DNA of 20,277 nucleotides from NCBI GenBank assembly GCA_003427395.1, contig BFEA01000251.1, positions 2,120,931 to 2,141,207 on the forward strand, in the 5' to 3' direction. Position numbers and translations under genes: made by a program. How positions within the stretch are numbered: the first letter of the stretch is position 1; every line of letters begins with the position of its first letter. Below are positions 1 to 9,600 of this stretch, in pieces. Below the pieces are notes generated by a model. That model was not told where the DNA came from and ran no database searches. It saw only the letters and a list, made by a program, of their open reading frames with translations. The stretch comes from Chara braunii (taxonomy: Eukaryota; Streptophyta; Charophyceae; Charales; Characeae).

Positions 1-2370
1 GTCGGCAGGGAGTTGTTACAAACCTTCGTAGATTCAGCCTCCATGACCACCGACCCACTGTCAATATCAGTCCGCCCCACTGCGGCATCTGGGATAGCAT
101 ATTGTTCGGCGCAGAGGGCAGGCCACGGGGCAGCAGGGGAAAAGGTGAAGGGTGGAATGAACCTGGGCTGGGTTCTGCGCCAGGTGCATTCGATAAGGGG
201 GATGGTGGAAAGATGGGTCGGGCGTAGCCACAGGTAAGGTGCTCGCTTGATTCTATACGGAATCAGACGAGTGGAGGATGGATATGGGGGTTTTCGGAGG
301 AGGCGGTCACGATGCCGTGGTCAGAAAGAGGAAAGACGAGGTGTAGTAGAAGCTAGTGAGAAGAGAAGATGCGCGGAGCTATGGCTGAAGGAGAAGAAGT
401 GAGGGAAGAAAGTGTGAATCTTCCCCGTTTCTTGATGAAAAAGCACGGGGAAAGATTTGTAGAGGGGGTTTTGAGGTAGGGCGAAGTCAGTAGTAAGGTT
501 AGTTTTTGCTCTAAGTTAGTGGGTTAGGAGGTTAGTAGAGAAGCCAGTGCGTAGAGGTGTGAAGAGAAAGAAGATGAGGGGAGGGGAAACGAGTGTACCT
601 CACTCGTTTTCGATCGGTTTTGAGAGCGGAAAGAGTCTATGCGAAGGTTTTTGGGCATCGCGAGTTGGATGGCAGCGTTGGATTTAGCGATGGAGTAGTG
701 GAAAACGAAGGACGAAGCACAAGGGCTGCGCGAATAAGTAAGTAGGAACAGGCATGTATCGAGCCATGTTCCAGCGGAAGATTCATTCGGTTTTGCACAT
801 CCTAACTATGGACATAGCGTGAGGCTGGCTACGGGGTACGAGACTTACTATGGACTGGTGCCTCACTCATCCTATCGAGGAAGTCGGGTGAGGGAAGCAG
901 CGGGATCAGAGGATTTACCTGTGAGCCGACGCGCTACTCACTTCCGTCAAGTAGAGCAGCAGGAAGTGAGCCGCATGGCATGAGGACTTGCCGCTGACCG
1001 AGGCGCTGTCCAGTTCAACTTACGAAGCAGTGAGGGGAGCAAGCAGCCCGACTAAGCACCTGTTTGGTGAAGTTGCAGGCCTACCTGCTGAATGAAGTGT
1101 TGGCCATCACGTTGAGCGGAGCAACGTGGAGACGACCACAGAGCTTGCAGGCTTGCATGTTGGCCAATAGGCTGCCATCACTGCGATCGAGGGTGCGTGG
1201 CAAGCTCTAGGATCAAAGACTTACCTGGTAGGGAGTCTCCCCGCCGTCAAACTGAAGGTTCAGTCCGGTGCTGCATAGCACGCAAGCCGTGAGAACACAA
1301 AGCATGCCTGATGCCCGGTGCGCTGGCCATCGAAGCGAGTGAAGCCACAACGGGGGGGGTGAGACCAGTTCTTGGTGGCCTGTGGGCAGCAAAAACGTTG
1401 TTGTGTATGTGTGGAGCCGTGTATCTGAGATCTGATGTTGTTGCTGCCAGCTTGGCCATGCACCTTACTGTATAGTCCGTAGCAAGCATTGTTGTGTATT
1501 TCCGAGGTTGCACGTTGCTGCACATTTCGACATACCGAGTGGTGAAGAGCGAGGCGACGGGGTCTGGATGTAAGCAGAGGTGCTTGTAAAGGCTTGGTGA
1601 GGACTGCACGTACACTTCGCCATTGCACGGTCGGCTAGGCCGTGCTCTCCTCCACTACGAAGAAGGAGAAGGCTGCGTTTTTTTTTTCCTCGGCTCATAT
1701 ATCGAGCGGTGGTCAGTGTTTTTCAAACCTCGAACGTTGAAAAGGGGCTGAGGTTGTTGGACGAGGTTTTGCTGCGAATGGGAGAAGGGTCGGAAAGTCA
1801 AACAGTTGATAATTCAGCGCCAGTTGACCAAGTTACCATCCATGTTCCCCATCATTCCGGGACCCTCAAGCGTGTGAAGATATCAAGGCCCTCTCATGGG
1901 AGTTGAGTTTGTCCCTCTCCTGTATCTCGAGAGTCTGAAACACCTCATTTTATTTTTCTTACTCTCAGTCTAATCCTGGTTACGAGAGGAAGGCGGCAGG
2001 CAGGATTGCAACCCATAGGACCGCAGCAAGACTTTGTGGGGAGTCAGCCCACCGATTGCGGGAGCTCTGCCGGAACTCAGGAGGGGTTCTGGAGGCAAGG
2101 ACTAAAGAGGTAATCGTTGTTTTCCCTCTATAAACCCAGTATAACTCCTATCAACATTTCTTGTTATATTTTGACTGAGGATACTGTGTGTATCCCTATT
2201 TTGACTTTCAGTTTAACTTCAGGACATAAACCAGACTTAATAAAGCAATNTATGTGTAATATCAGTTTTAGTTTTATTGTTTGAATGAAAGCAGACTGTT
2301 GGATTGCATCCGGGGGAAAGGTGGGAGGAAGGCAGTGTGGCATGTTTGACTGGGTCAACCAAAGGCTGGG
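1..2370. other. Gene-free region with scattered inverted repeats
   Basis: I see no protein-like reading frame and no RNA gene here. Open frames are short, overlap one another on both strands, and lack recognisable motifs. The 860-1210 part holds several perfect inverted repeats, listed separately. A frame from a GTG at 1709 to 1906 reads somewhat protein-like but has no ATG and no family match. The base at 2250 is an unresolved N. The region is probably ordinary intergenic or decayed repeat DNA. Confidence 0.5.
861..1208. repeat. Cluster of four inverted repeats (possible hairpins)
   Basis: Four arm pairs are visible: 861-866 with 888-893 (cctcac/gtgagg, 6 bp), 937-945 with 962-970 (ctcacttcc/ggaagtgag, 9 bp), 1108-1114 with 1122-1128 (cacgttg/caacgtg, 7 bp, 7-nt loop) and 1140-1148 with 1200-1208 (agagcttgc/gcaagctct, 9 bp around a 51-nt interior). 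They lie one after another without overlap, as in a folded transcript. I recognise no RNA family, and chance cannot be excluded for the shorter ones. Confidence 0.35.
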
Positions 2371-2427
2371 AGAGTCTCCATAAATTTGGAGGACGCAGTG
2401 CTATGTTTATTTTGGATTGCCTGAAGG

Positions 2428-2462
2428 ACCAGACAGGTTCCCATAAGTTTGGGTGGTCTGGT
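2428..2462 (+). repeat. Constant-loop hairpin 1 (ACCAGAC/GTCTGGT)
   Basis: Arms 2428-2434 and 2456-2462 form a perfect 7-bp stem around a 21-nt loop. Inside the loop, ccca at 2440-2443 can pair with tggg at 2450-2453, leaving taagtt as the tip. A flanking G-T pair (2427, 2463) could extend the stem. Confidence 0.7.
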
Positions 2463-2503
2463 TGCTTTGACTTGCGAGGGCTGACTGTGATTGACTTTTC
2501 AGG

Positions 2504-2539
2504 GACCAATCATGTTCCATAAGTTTGGGTGGCTTGGTC
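2504..2539 (+). repeat. Constant-loop hairpin 2 (GACCAA/TTGGTC)
   Basis: Arms 2504-2509 and 2534-2539 form a perfect 6-bp stem. The loop carries the same core, with an inner cca (2517-2519) to tgg (2526-2528) pairing. Confidence 0.7.
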
Positions 2540-2587
2540 GCCTTCTTTACTTTGGGTTTTTGTCAGTTTCTTTAGTTGTTGAACGAG

Positions 2588-2628
2588 GAGGTCTGAGCAT
2601 GTTTCATAAGTTTGGGTGGCTCAACCTC
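2588..2628 (+). repeat. Constant-loop hairpin 3 (10 bp, one bulge)
   Basis: Positions 2588-2592 (gaggt) pair with 2624-2628 (acctc), and 2594-2598 (tgagc) pair with 2619-2623 (gctca). A single bulged c sits at 2593. The stem sequence shares nothing with hairpins 1 and 2, yet the loop core is identical. Confidence 0.7.
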
Positions 2629-2664
2629 TTCCTACTTTAGTCTTACGAGAATAAACCAGGCCGA

Positions 2665-2704
2665 GGACCAGACAGGTTCCCATAAGTTTGGGTGTTCTTG
2701 GTCC
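2665..2704 (+). repeat. Constant-loop hairpin 4 (GGACCA/TGGTCC)
   Basis: Arms 2665-2670 and 2699-2704 pair over 6 bp. A g-c pair beyond a bulged t at 2698 may lengthen the stem. The loop start matches hairpin 1 exactly (gacaggttcccataag), so these two are the closest relatives in the array, although the 3' arm differs (gtgttcttggtcc). Confidence 0.65.
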
Positions 2705-2776
2705 AATGCCACGCACATGCTGGAACCAGAAGGTTATAACTTGATTATACTTTACTATTATTTTATCTATGAACAG

Positions 2777-2821
2777 GCTAGTCAAACAGGGTTCCATAAG
2801 TTTGGGTGGTCTGACTATAGC
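2777..2821 (+). repeat. Constant-loop hairpin 5 (TAGTCA/TGACTA)
   Basis: Arms 2779-2784 and 2812-2817 form a perfect 6-bp stem. A further gc/gc pair lies across a two-base bulge (2777-2778 with 2820-2821). The loop contains the exact 12-base core. Confidence 0.65.
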
Positions 2822-3055
2822 TTATCACGAGATGAAGAGAGTACTAATTAAGAATAAACTTGTGGTACGAAGGGGCAGACTGAATCTTGAGTTGAAGTTG
2901 ATCGATTCATTTTTATACTACCTCAAAAGATTAAGTCCAAATAATTATATAAAGTTGGGATACTTAAACAGTTCAGGGCGACTATGGTGACCTAGTCATA
3001 TACTCAAAGAAGAGAAAAGTTGTTGTCCCCTGTGTTTGTGTATACTCCATGGCTG

Positions 3056-3091
3056 AGCTAGACATGTTCTATAAGTTTTGGTGGTCTAGCT
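3056..3091 (+). repeat. Constant-loop hairpin 6 (AGCTAGAC/GTCTAGCT)
   Basis: Arms 3056-3063 and 3084-3091 form a perfect 8-bp stem, the longest unbroken one in the array. The loop is a variant of the core (atgttctataagttttgg). It lies 275 bp from the previous copy. Confidence 0.65.
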
Positions 3092-3339
3092 TTATGCCAT
3101 ATGTAAGTTGGGTATAAAGAGATAAATCATTGAGAGACTACGAACTATTGTTTGTCCAGGTTGAGTTCGGGATGGTGAGAGTACTTACCTTTGTGGTTTG
3201 GCCTGCATGTGGCTGAGTGAGATCCCTGCTTAGTCTGAGTTGTAGTTGATATGTAGTTGTTTTAGTTGTTCGCCACGTGCTAGAGTCATAGGAGTTTAGT
3301 TTGAATTCCTACATTTTCTGGGATCTTTTATTATACGTG

Positions 3340-3915
3340 GTCTTGTATAAATCTTGGTAAGTCACTTTCTCTACGGGAAGCGCTGCCGAAATTTCTTCAA
3401 AACCAAGGAGTTAGTCAGATTTTGTCTTCTCAAAGTTCAATTTGTCTGACGTTTTTGACTTAGTAAAAATCTGGAGAGTATCCTTTTCTAAAGGGAGTGT
3501 TGCCCAAATTTTTGCTAATTCAGGAAGTTAGATAAAATTGGACTTTGGGAATTCAAAGTCATCTTATGATTCTGAACTTGGCTTTGTATAAATTTTGGTA
3601 AGCTACTTTGCCTACGGGAAGCGCTGCCGAAATTTCTGCAAATTTGAAGGGTTAGTCAAAATTTGACTTTTCGAAAGTTTAACTTGTCTAATTTTCATAT
3701 ATGGCTTAGTAAAAATCTGGGAAGTCTTTTTTTCTAAAGGGAGTGCTGCCCAAATTTTTGCTAATTCAGTGAGTTAGACAAAATTTGACTTTGGAAGGTT
3801 GAAGATTATTTATGTTTTCATATTTAGGCTGATATAAATTACGGAAAGACATTTTTCCTACAGGAAGTGCTGGCGAAATTTTCCTAGTTTAGGGGAGATA
3901 GATTATATTTTGACA
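3340..3915 (+). repeat. Alternating ~120-bp tandem repeat (A-B-A-B-C)
   Basis: Five related units follow one another: about 3340-3457 (A), 3458-3574 (B), 3575-3698 (A), 3699-3822 (B) and 3823-3915 (C, most diverged). A units carry gggaagcgctgccgaaattt. B units carry aagggagtgytgcccaaatt. Both continue into a gttag-y-aaaattTgact stretch. The A-B pair is thus a higher-order unit of about 240 bp. Similar ctgccgaaattt stretches occur, as I recall, near the 3' part of LTRs in some plant Ty3/gypsy elements. Together with the possible primer-binding site just downstream, I read this as a possible LTR 3' part. No coding part of such an element is visible. Confidence 0.6.
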
Positions 3916-3935
3916 GGTGACGACTCTGGCGATCC
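3911..3935 (+). other. Possible LTR end and primer-binding site
   Basis: The repeat array ends in tgaca (3911-3915), which fits the CA end of an LTR. Two bases later comes tgacgactctggcgatcc (3918-3935). This loosely resembles the TGGCGACTC-type primer-binding sites, complementary to a tRNA-Arg 3' end, of some plant Ty3/gypsy elements. The match is imperfect, and I find no second LTR, gag or pol. Confidence 0.25.
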
Positions 3936-4686
3936 ACTCTGCATAAGGAAGATTATGTCATAGGTCTACCTTTCTTTGGGCACTAACTTAGAGATAGACC
4001 TAGGCTTGGTTATCGGGAGAGTCTTGAGTGAGAATGTGTCATGGGGATTTGATCTCCATACATTGACGATTCAACTTGGGCATTCACCTGTCTTATGATA
4101 CATGCCTTCTTTGGACATTCGATCTAGGATTTGGACTAGCTTCAACTTGATCCTACGAGGATCATTTTTTGTTATCACTGATAATAGGTCGGTTGGTTGA
4201 TCGCCGACTTATCGTCTCACGACACAGCTTTGCTTACACCTGTACCTCAACTGGATTGCCTTAGCCCTGTGATTTGATATATTTCTTTGAGGGTTTTAAC
4301 CGGACTTATTTTAAATAGCCATTATAAAAAACTTATGAGATTTATGAAAAGTTAAATTATGATTGGGGCTTGAGTATGTGAGGCGTGGTGTGAGTTACAG
4401 GGAACAGTAAAGTTGACCACATTAGTGTATGGCAATGTGGTTGTTGTTTGTGGCTGTGTTTCATGCGGGTTAGTATTTTTGGAGCTTGGTATACGAGTCC
4501 TACTTTGGAGGCAGTGAAAATGACAACCACATGTGACGCACGATTTGCATAACTGATGGGTTTACGTTTTCCTTTTTTTTATTTTATCTCGAGTCCTGAT
4601 ATATGAGTGTTGGGTGTTTATTTATTTACTGATTGATTTTGCTAGTTAATTTTTATAGTTGGACGTTGTAGTCCGTGACAGTCGTC
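3936..4686. other. Non-coding region with short hairpins
   Basis: There is no reading frame worth calling. Perfect inverted repeats lie at 3961-3968/3995-4002 (taggtcta/tagaccta), 4041-4047/4053-4059 (one G-T wobble), 4148-4154/4158-4164 (tgatcct/aggatca, 3-nt loop, followed by six T at 4165-4170) and 4188-4192/4204-4208. If 3911-3935 marks an LTR end, this would be the leader of that element; otherwise it is unassigned. Confidence 0.35.
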
Positions 4687-4952
4687 AAAGTCAAACCCCT
4701 TGACTTTTTTCCAGACCCTGGATGATAGAGTTGGTCTCGAGAGCGATAAGAGACGATTGTCACCACAGGTATGAACCTGTGTACCCCCCACTCTCCGTAG
4801 GGTGCAGAAGAGGGTGTGGTTTTCAACCGCACTTGGCGGTTGTCCAGCGTCGAGAGATCAATCCCTCAAGGCGTGTGTCAGCCGACACTAAAGTGTCGAA
4901 AGCGACCCTCGAGATTAACGAGGACCGCATGAGTATCGGTACTACATAGTAC
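4687..4952. repeat. Run of consecutive short hairpins
   Basis: At least six perfect or near-perfect hairpins are strung together: 4687-4694/4700-4707 (aaagtcaa/ttgacttt, then a T tract), 4764-4770/4775-4781 (cacaggt/acctgtg), 4824-4830/4836-4842 (caaccgc/gcggttg), about 4852-4867 (one mismatch), 4883-4889/4892-4898 (cgacact/agtgtcg) and 4907-4911/4919-4923, which may be extended by gcg/cgc to 4902-4928. A 4-bp gtac pair follows at about 4938-4952. No ORF fits. The likeliest roles are a structured 5' UTR of the downstream LINE or a decayed structured RNA. The gtgtcGAAAgcg stretch recalls a hammerhead core, but the CTGATGA half is absent. Confidence 0.5.
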
Positions 4953-5525
4953 GCCATCATTGCGACTGCTTGTGTATGCTTGCATTGCAAGTCGATATGA
5001 ATTAGCTCTGCGTTCGCGTGGTTTTATACTAAGTCTCTCGCGCGTGGCCTATCCGATTTCTGCATCGGAAAGTTATGGGATGGCTACTAAGGGACTAGGA
5101 GCGTTGTCGCGTTGTTTGTTCAGTGTCGTTCTGTACATGTATATGTACGTGTGTCTGTGTGTTTATTTTTATGTTCTTTAGAGTGGTGTGCGCGTGGTGT
5201 GTGAGATGCGTCATAGTCGACTGGCGATGAGTCACACTTGGGACTTCAACCCCCCAAGATGTCGGTTCGCATGCGGGTCCGATAGAGGAGTAATACCGCG
5301 CGTACCCCCTATGCTACAACGAATGAGAAACGCCCTCGGCTGGTCCACCTCTTCGATTGCAGTTGATCAGCTTTTGTACTGTGGACTGGTAGCTCGGCGG
5401 GGATACGCCCACCGAAGGGAGGTGACAGCTCCCGTAAGTCGTGCCTCGCGTAGGCCCTATCCTGTCGTAGGGGCTCGCGAGAGGTATGGCTGGCGCACTC
5501 GGCCGGAGCGGCTTGCGGAAGCTCC
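4953..5525 (+). other. Putative LINE 5' UTR, no gene
   Basis: An open frame from 5188 to 5550 shows no recognisable domain and has unusual composition (many Arg and Cys), so I do not call it. More short hairpins occur here: 5052-5057/5064-5069 (tccgat/atcgga) and 5237-5242/5253-5258 (cttggg/cccaag). The position just upstream of ORF1 suggests the LINE 5' UTR. Its true 5' end is not identifiable, because I could not find a target-site duplication matching the sequence after the poly-A. Confidence 0.3.
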
Positions 5526-6672
5526 ATGTATATTCCTGACGAGGATTTAGACCAACTCCTACGTGACGCGGTCGGGAGGGTCCGGCGCTGCCTTGCGCGG
5601 TGCCGGACCGATGCGCTCGAAAACACACTCGAGCTACACAGACGGGAAGGCAGCGGTACCTCCTTTAGAAGGCGCCAGAGAAGCTATACCGCTAGGTGGA
5701 ACTCTCGAAATGAGGACAGCTGGAGGAACAAGGGGGAATGGTCCCAGCCAGGGAACCATGGTCCCTCACAACCGCTCCCCACGGTTCAGGAGGAAGTCGA
5801 AGTAGAGGGTGGGAAAAGTCCATCAGCCCAGTAGATCAGGGCACATAGAAGAGGTGCTTCCAAAAACATCTGCTTCATCACTCTCAAAAGCAAGGTAGGG
5901 AAGTGAGTGTGAAGAAGACGACTGTAGAAAATCGGTGGCGTCATAAGTAGAAAACTAGGCTGGTTCAGGTAAAAGGCCAGAAGGCAGACCGAAGGGATTA
6001 ATTGATAGGAATCGAAGGGTTGTAGCGATTGAGAGAAATCAAATGGAATCAGTGCAGAGAAGAGTGGCCTCCCTCCTTTGCACGCACATGGAGAAAGGCG
6101 CGTTTTTTTCTACTACAACAGATGGAGATGGCTTCCCACAAATTCCCTCAGAGGACGTAGAGCGTACACCCTTGCCAGCGAAGATCCTGGAGGTCACTAT
6201 AAGGTTGTATGGAGCCCACATACCAGTCAGGCTCATTCCACATTTCACAATGGCAAGCACTACGTGTGAAACAGTGCAAGGCTACAGGAAAATTTATTTC
6301 TCTCTGTTAGATGCTCGGATCGCTCTTGAAACTGTGGATTTGTTGGCGCAAGGTGGAATCTGTTGGTTCCACAAGGATGTAATCAGGGAGAGGAATTCGT
6401 AGGAGTTGGATTTTATCAGCATCCTCCCGGACATATCAGCGTTGTCATTACTAAGGATAAATGAGAAGCTGCTGGAGGAGGAAAACTTTCACTCTAGCTA
6501 CCTAGTGTCCAGGCTAACAGAAGAATGGAGATCAAGTTCGCATACCAGCTCCTCCATGGCAAACTCAGTTCAACACAAATCCAAGGACAACTGTCAGGAG
6601 AGACCACGCGTAGAGAACCAGTCATCCCGCATCCAAGCTAAGGCGGTCACCGTCCAGAACTATGATGAATAA
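5526..6672 (+). pseudogene. LINE ORF1 (broken)
   Basis: ORF1 of L1-type elements makes an RNA-binding chaperone that packages the element RNA. Here the frame opens at ATG 5526 (MYIPDEDLDQLLRDAV..., Arg-rich) and appears to shift near 5800-5830 into the frame that carries the rest. That frame has stops at about 5885, 5930-5940 and 6400-6402. Between them it includes an AT-hook-like GRPKG (about 5985) and a well-kept block at 6043-6402. The block contains AKILEVTIRLYGAHIPVRLI and GYRKIYFSLLDARIALETVD, which recur in my reading as a compact alpha/beta domain. The tail (6406-6672) ends NYDE, and its stop codon overlaps the ORF2 start by 11 bases. I see no CCHC zinc knuckle. Assignment rests on position and on the overlap, not on a recognised family name. 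Confidence 0.65.
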
Positions 6673-9600
6673 GATCAGGGCGGCAACTTGGAACATGCGA
6701 GGATTATGTGACACGAATAGGAGAGACAAAAGGGGGCATCTTAAGTCTTGGATACATGAGTGGAGGGTCAACTGTATCATGCTGCAGGAAACGAAACTCG
6801 ATGAGTCAAAACTACGGGGTATCGAGGCATGGTGGGAGGGGCCACAGGTGTGGGGCCCAACGCAAGGGACTAGAGGTGGAGTGGCAATCCTTCTGCGCTG
6901 AGACCTTCAGGCCTGCGTCATAGATGCAGAGGCAGATCTGTGGGGAAGGTGAGCGTGGATGAAGATACAGGTGGCAAACGAGAAATGGGTGCTCATGACA
7001 GTTTATGCGCCGACAAGAGTGGGGGAAAGAACGAGGTTTTTCTCGCAACTGATGGAGCACATTCCAATGACAGAGAAGCTGCTCATTGGTGGGGACAGGA
7101 ACTTGACTCTAAATGAAGTACTACGTGCAGGCTCCCCTCAAGCTGGTAGAAGGGACGTGCAAACCCTGTTGGAGTTGGGCTTGGAGGTAGTGCTGGTAGA
7201 TCCCTTCCCGTTACTCAACCAGGGAAACCCGGGCTATACTTGGTATTCACATCTGTTCAGGGACAGACAACAGATCACGAGGAGGAGGCTGAACTTCTTT
7301 CTAATAAGTGAGCAACACCAGGATCAGGTTACGACAGTTTGGATCACAGGCAGCCCGCTATCAGACCACAGACCGGTGTTAGCAGATCTCAGACTGAGCT
7401 CGAGCATCACAAGAGGGCGAGGTTTCTTCCGATTAAACAACCAAGTGCTTGAGGAACCCGATGTGGGCGAGTGGGTTACAAAGCACATGGAGAGTTGGGA
7501 CCGGCCTAAAGTTCACTTCGACTCAAATGCATAATGGTTGGATGATGGGATTGCTATTGTGTCCGAAGTTCTAGACATCATGTCGAGAATCTTAGTGAGA
7601 GAAAGAAAGAAGAAGGAACGGGACTGTAAACGAAGAGTGGAAGAAGTTGAGGACCGAATGAAGGGTCATCCTATCTCAACGATGGTCTGGGCAACAGAAA
7701 CAGAGAGACGCCTGACGGAGTGGGATCAATTGCAGGAGGACAAACAAAAGCGGTGGTCAGACATCCTCAAGGTGAAGGGTATCCAATCTAACTTTAAGAT
7801 CTCCAAGGAGACCTTTCAAAAATTAATGCCGAGACGATCCCTACTGCAAATGATAGAGTTGCGCCACCCGTTCATTTGTTTTGTGCGGGTAGCATCCACG
7901 ACTTCGGGTATGCTGCAATATGCTAGAATGTACTGTGCAGATATTCTCACCTCCAGACGGCTTCAGGACAACGTGAACTCGGACATCTCCACTGTATCAG
8001 ATATGCGGGAAGACACTTCGGTGAAGCTCCAGACCACTGCAAGATTGGATCTGGACAGCCCTCTCACAGTGAAAGAAGTGAAGCAAACTCTCAAGAGTAT
8101 GACCAAGGGGAAGTCCCCGGGCGTAGACGGCCTCACGGTTGAGTTCTACAGTGCAAATTGATCGGCGTTTGGCCCAGCGTTGGTAGATCTATATAACGGC
8201 GTGCTCACCGGGGGGAAATTGGGAAAGGGGATGACGCATGATGTTATCTCAGTCCTTTTCAAGAAGGGGGACAGGGCGGAAGTTCGGAACTGGAGACCAA
8301 TCTCTCTGCTGAATGTTTCCTACAAGTTGCTGGCGAAGTCCTTAGCGTGCAGACTATCGAGACACTTACTGGAGGTAGTGGAGAAGGATCAGGGAGCATT
8401 CGTCCAGGGGAGATCAATATTCTACAACATCGTTACAACCATCGAATCCATGGTGGTGATACAGAAAGAGGGTCTAGACATGGCAGTCCTTTTCCTGGAC
8501 CTGGAGAAGGCCTATAACAAAGTGGGTTGGCCTTTCGTCCTTACCACACTGAGAAGAATGGGTTTTAGGGAAGGCTTTTCCGCTTGGATTATGGCCATGT
8601 ACACCTTTTCCACTTCAACAGTCATGATCAATGGACATTTATCAGAACCTTTCAAACTCTCGCGGTCGATGCGACAAGGTTGCCCGCTCACTCCCCTCAT
8701 CTTTGTGTTGCAGCTGAAGGTGTTGTTAAACAGAATCCGTAGGCACCCGGAGATAAGAGGCCTACAACTACACTCCGGAAGAGAATGCAAAGTGAAGGCC
8801 CTTGCAGACGACCTGTTCGCCCTAAGTACCAACAAAGAGTCTTCGCTGACGGCTCTGAAAAAGGTCTTGCTCGAATACTCGAGGTTGTCGGAAGCTTATG
8901 TCAACTGGAGCAAATCGGTGTTTTTTCTGCCGGTGCAGTTTGAACTGCAGGGGAGGAGGAGAGATTCTTGGGAATATTGATCAGCCTCGAGATAGTGTCC
9001 TCGCCTAAGGGTCAACTCCTACAACATCGCATTTCGACTCTGCTCAGACTATGGGGCTCAACATGGCCTCTGTCCCTGCTGGGGAGAGCGACGGTAGCAA
9101 ATGTTGCTCTTTTTTCGATTATCTGGTTCGTTTCCACAGTAAGAGAATTGTCGACAGGGGTAATCAGGGCGGTGAGGAGGCTGGTACCACGTTTCATCTT
9201 AAAGCCCCGAGCACAGATCACGGTAGGCTTCATCTCCAAAGTAGCTATGTACATGATCTCCTTCCCTCGTTCCGAAGGGGGTCTAGGTTTGGTAGACTCA
9301 ACACGAAGGAACCAGGCGCAGCTACGCAATTGGATAGCCAAGGTGACCACCGCGAAATCCAGAGAACACTGGATGATTATCGTTGAGCATATCCTGATGG
9401 AAGAATGAGCCCTCTGCAGGCCACAAGATGTATGGGCATGCTTTTTCCTACCGTCCTTTCGCAAGAAGAAACTCAAGTCCAGATTCTGGGAACCAATCAG
9501 GAAAGTCTGGAACAGCATCCCGCCGGACGTGTTGTCCCAACCAGTCACTAAAGAAGAGGTCTTAACTCAGATCCTGTTTGAAAACCCTTCGATAGTGGAC

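Larger units (their letters stand above)
2374..3091 (+). repeat. Array of hairpins with constant loop and variable stems
   Basis: At least six hairpins recur along this stretch, with loops containing CATAAGTTTGGG (five exact copies) or a close variant. Each is flanked by arms that pair with each other but differ from copy to copy: ACCAGAC, GACCAA, GAGGT-c-TGAGC, GGACCA, TAGTCA and AGCTAGAC. A seventh, decayed copy may lie at 2374-2394 (cataaatttgg). Core-to-core spacing is irregular, about 76, 87, 76, 115 and 275 bp, so this is not a simple tandem satellite. Loop conservation with stem covariation is what selection on a folded RNA or DNA hairpin would leave. Insertion of a small element into palindromes would leave a similar pattern. 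I know no named family that matches. Confidence 0.75.

Noticed and set aside
1709-1906. 65-codon frame with a protein-like look
   Set aside because: It begins with GTG, has no ATG, no recognisable domain and no supporting neighbour.
2374-3091. CRISPR array as an explanation of the repeated core
   Set aside because: Spacing is irregular, the flanking arms are self-complementary rather than unique spacers, and the surrounding DNA is eukaryotic.
4488-4505. tRNA-Met-type primer-binding site (tggtatacgag)
   Set aside because: It differs from the usual tggtatcagagc at several bases and no LTR end precedes it.
4870-4905. Hammerhead-like stem followed by GAAA (cgacact/agtgtcg then aaag)
   Set aside because: The CTGATGA half of the core is absent before the stem.
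5188-5550. 120-codon open frame upstream of the LINE
   Set aside because: Its composition is odd, no family is recognised, and it lies in the hairpin-rich likely 5' UTR.
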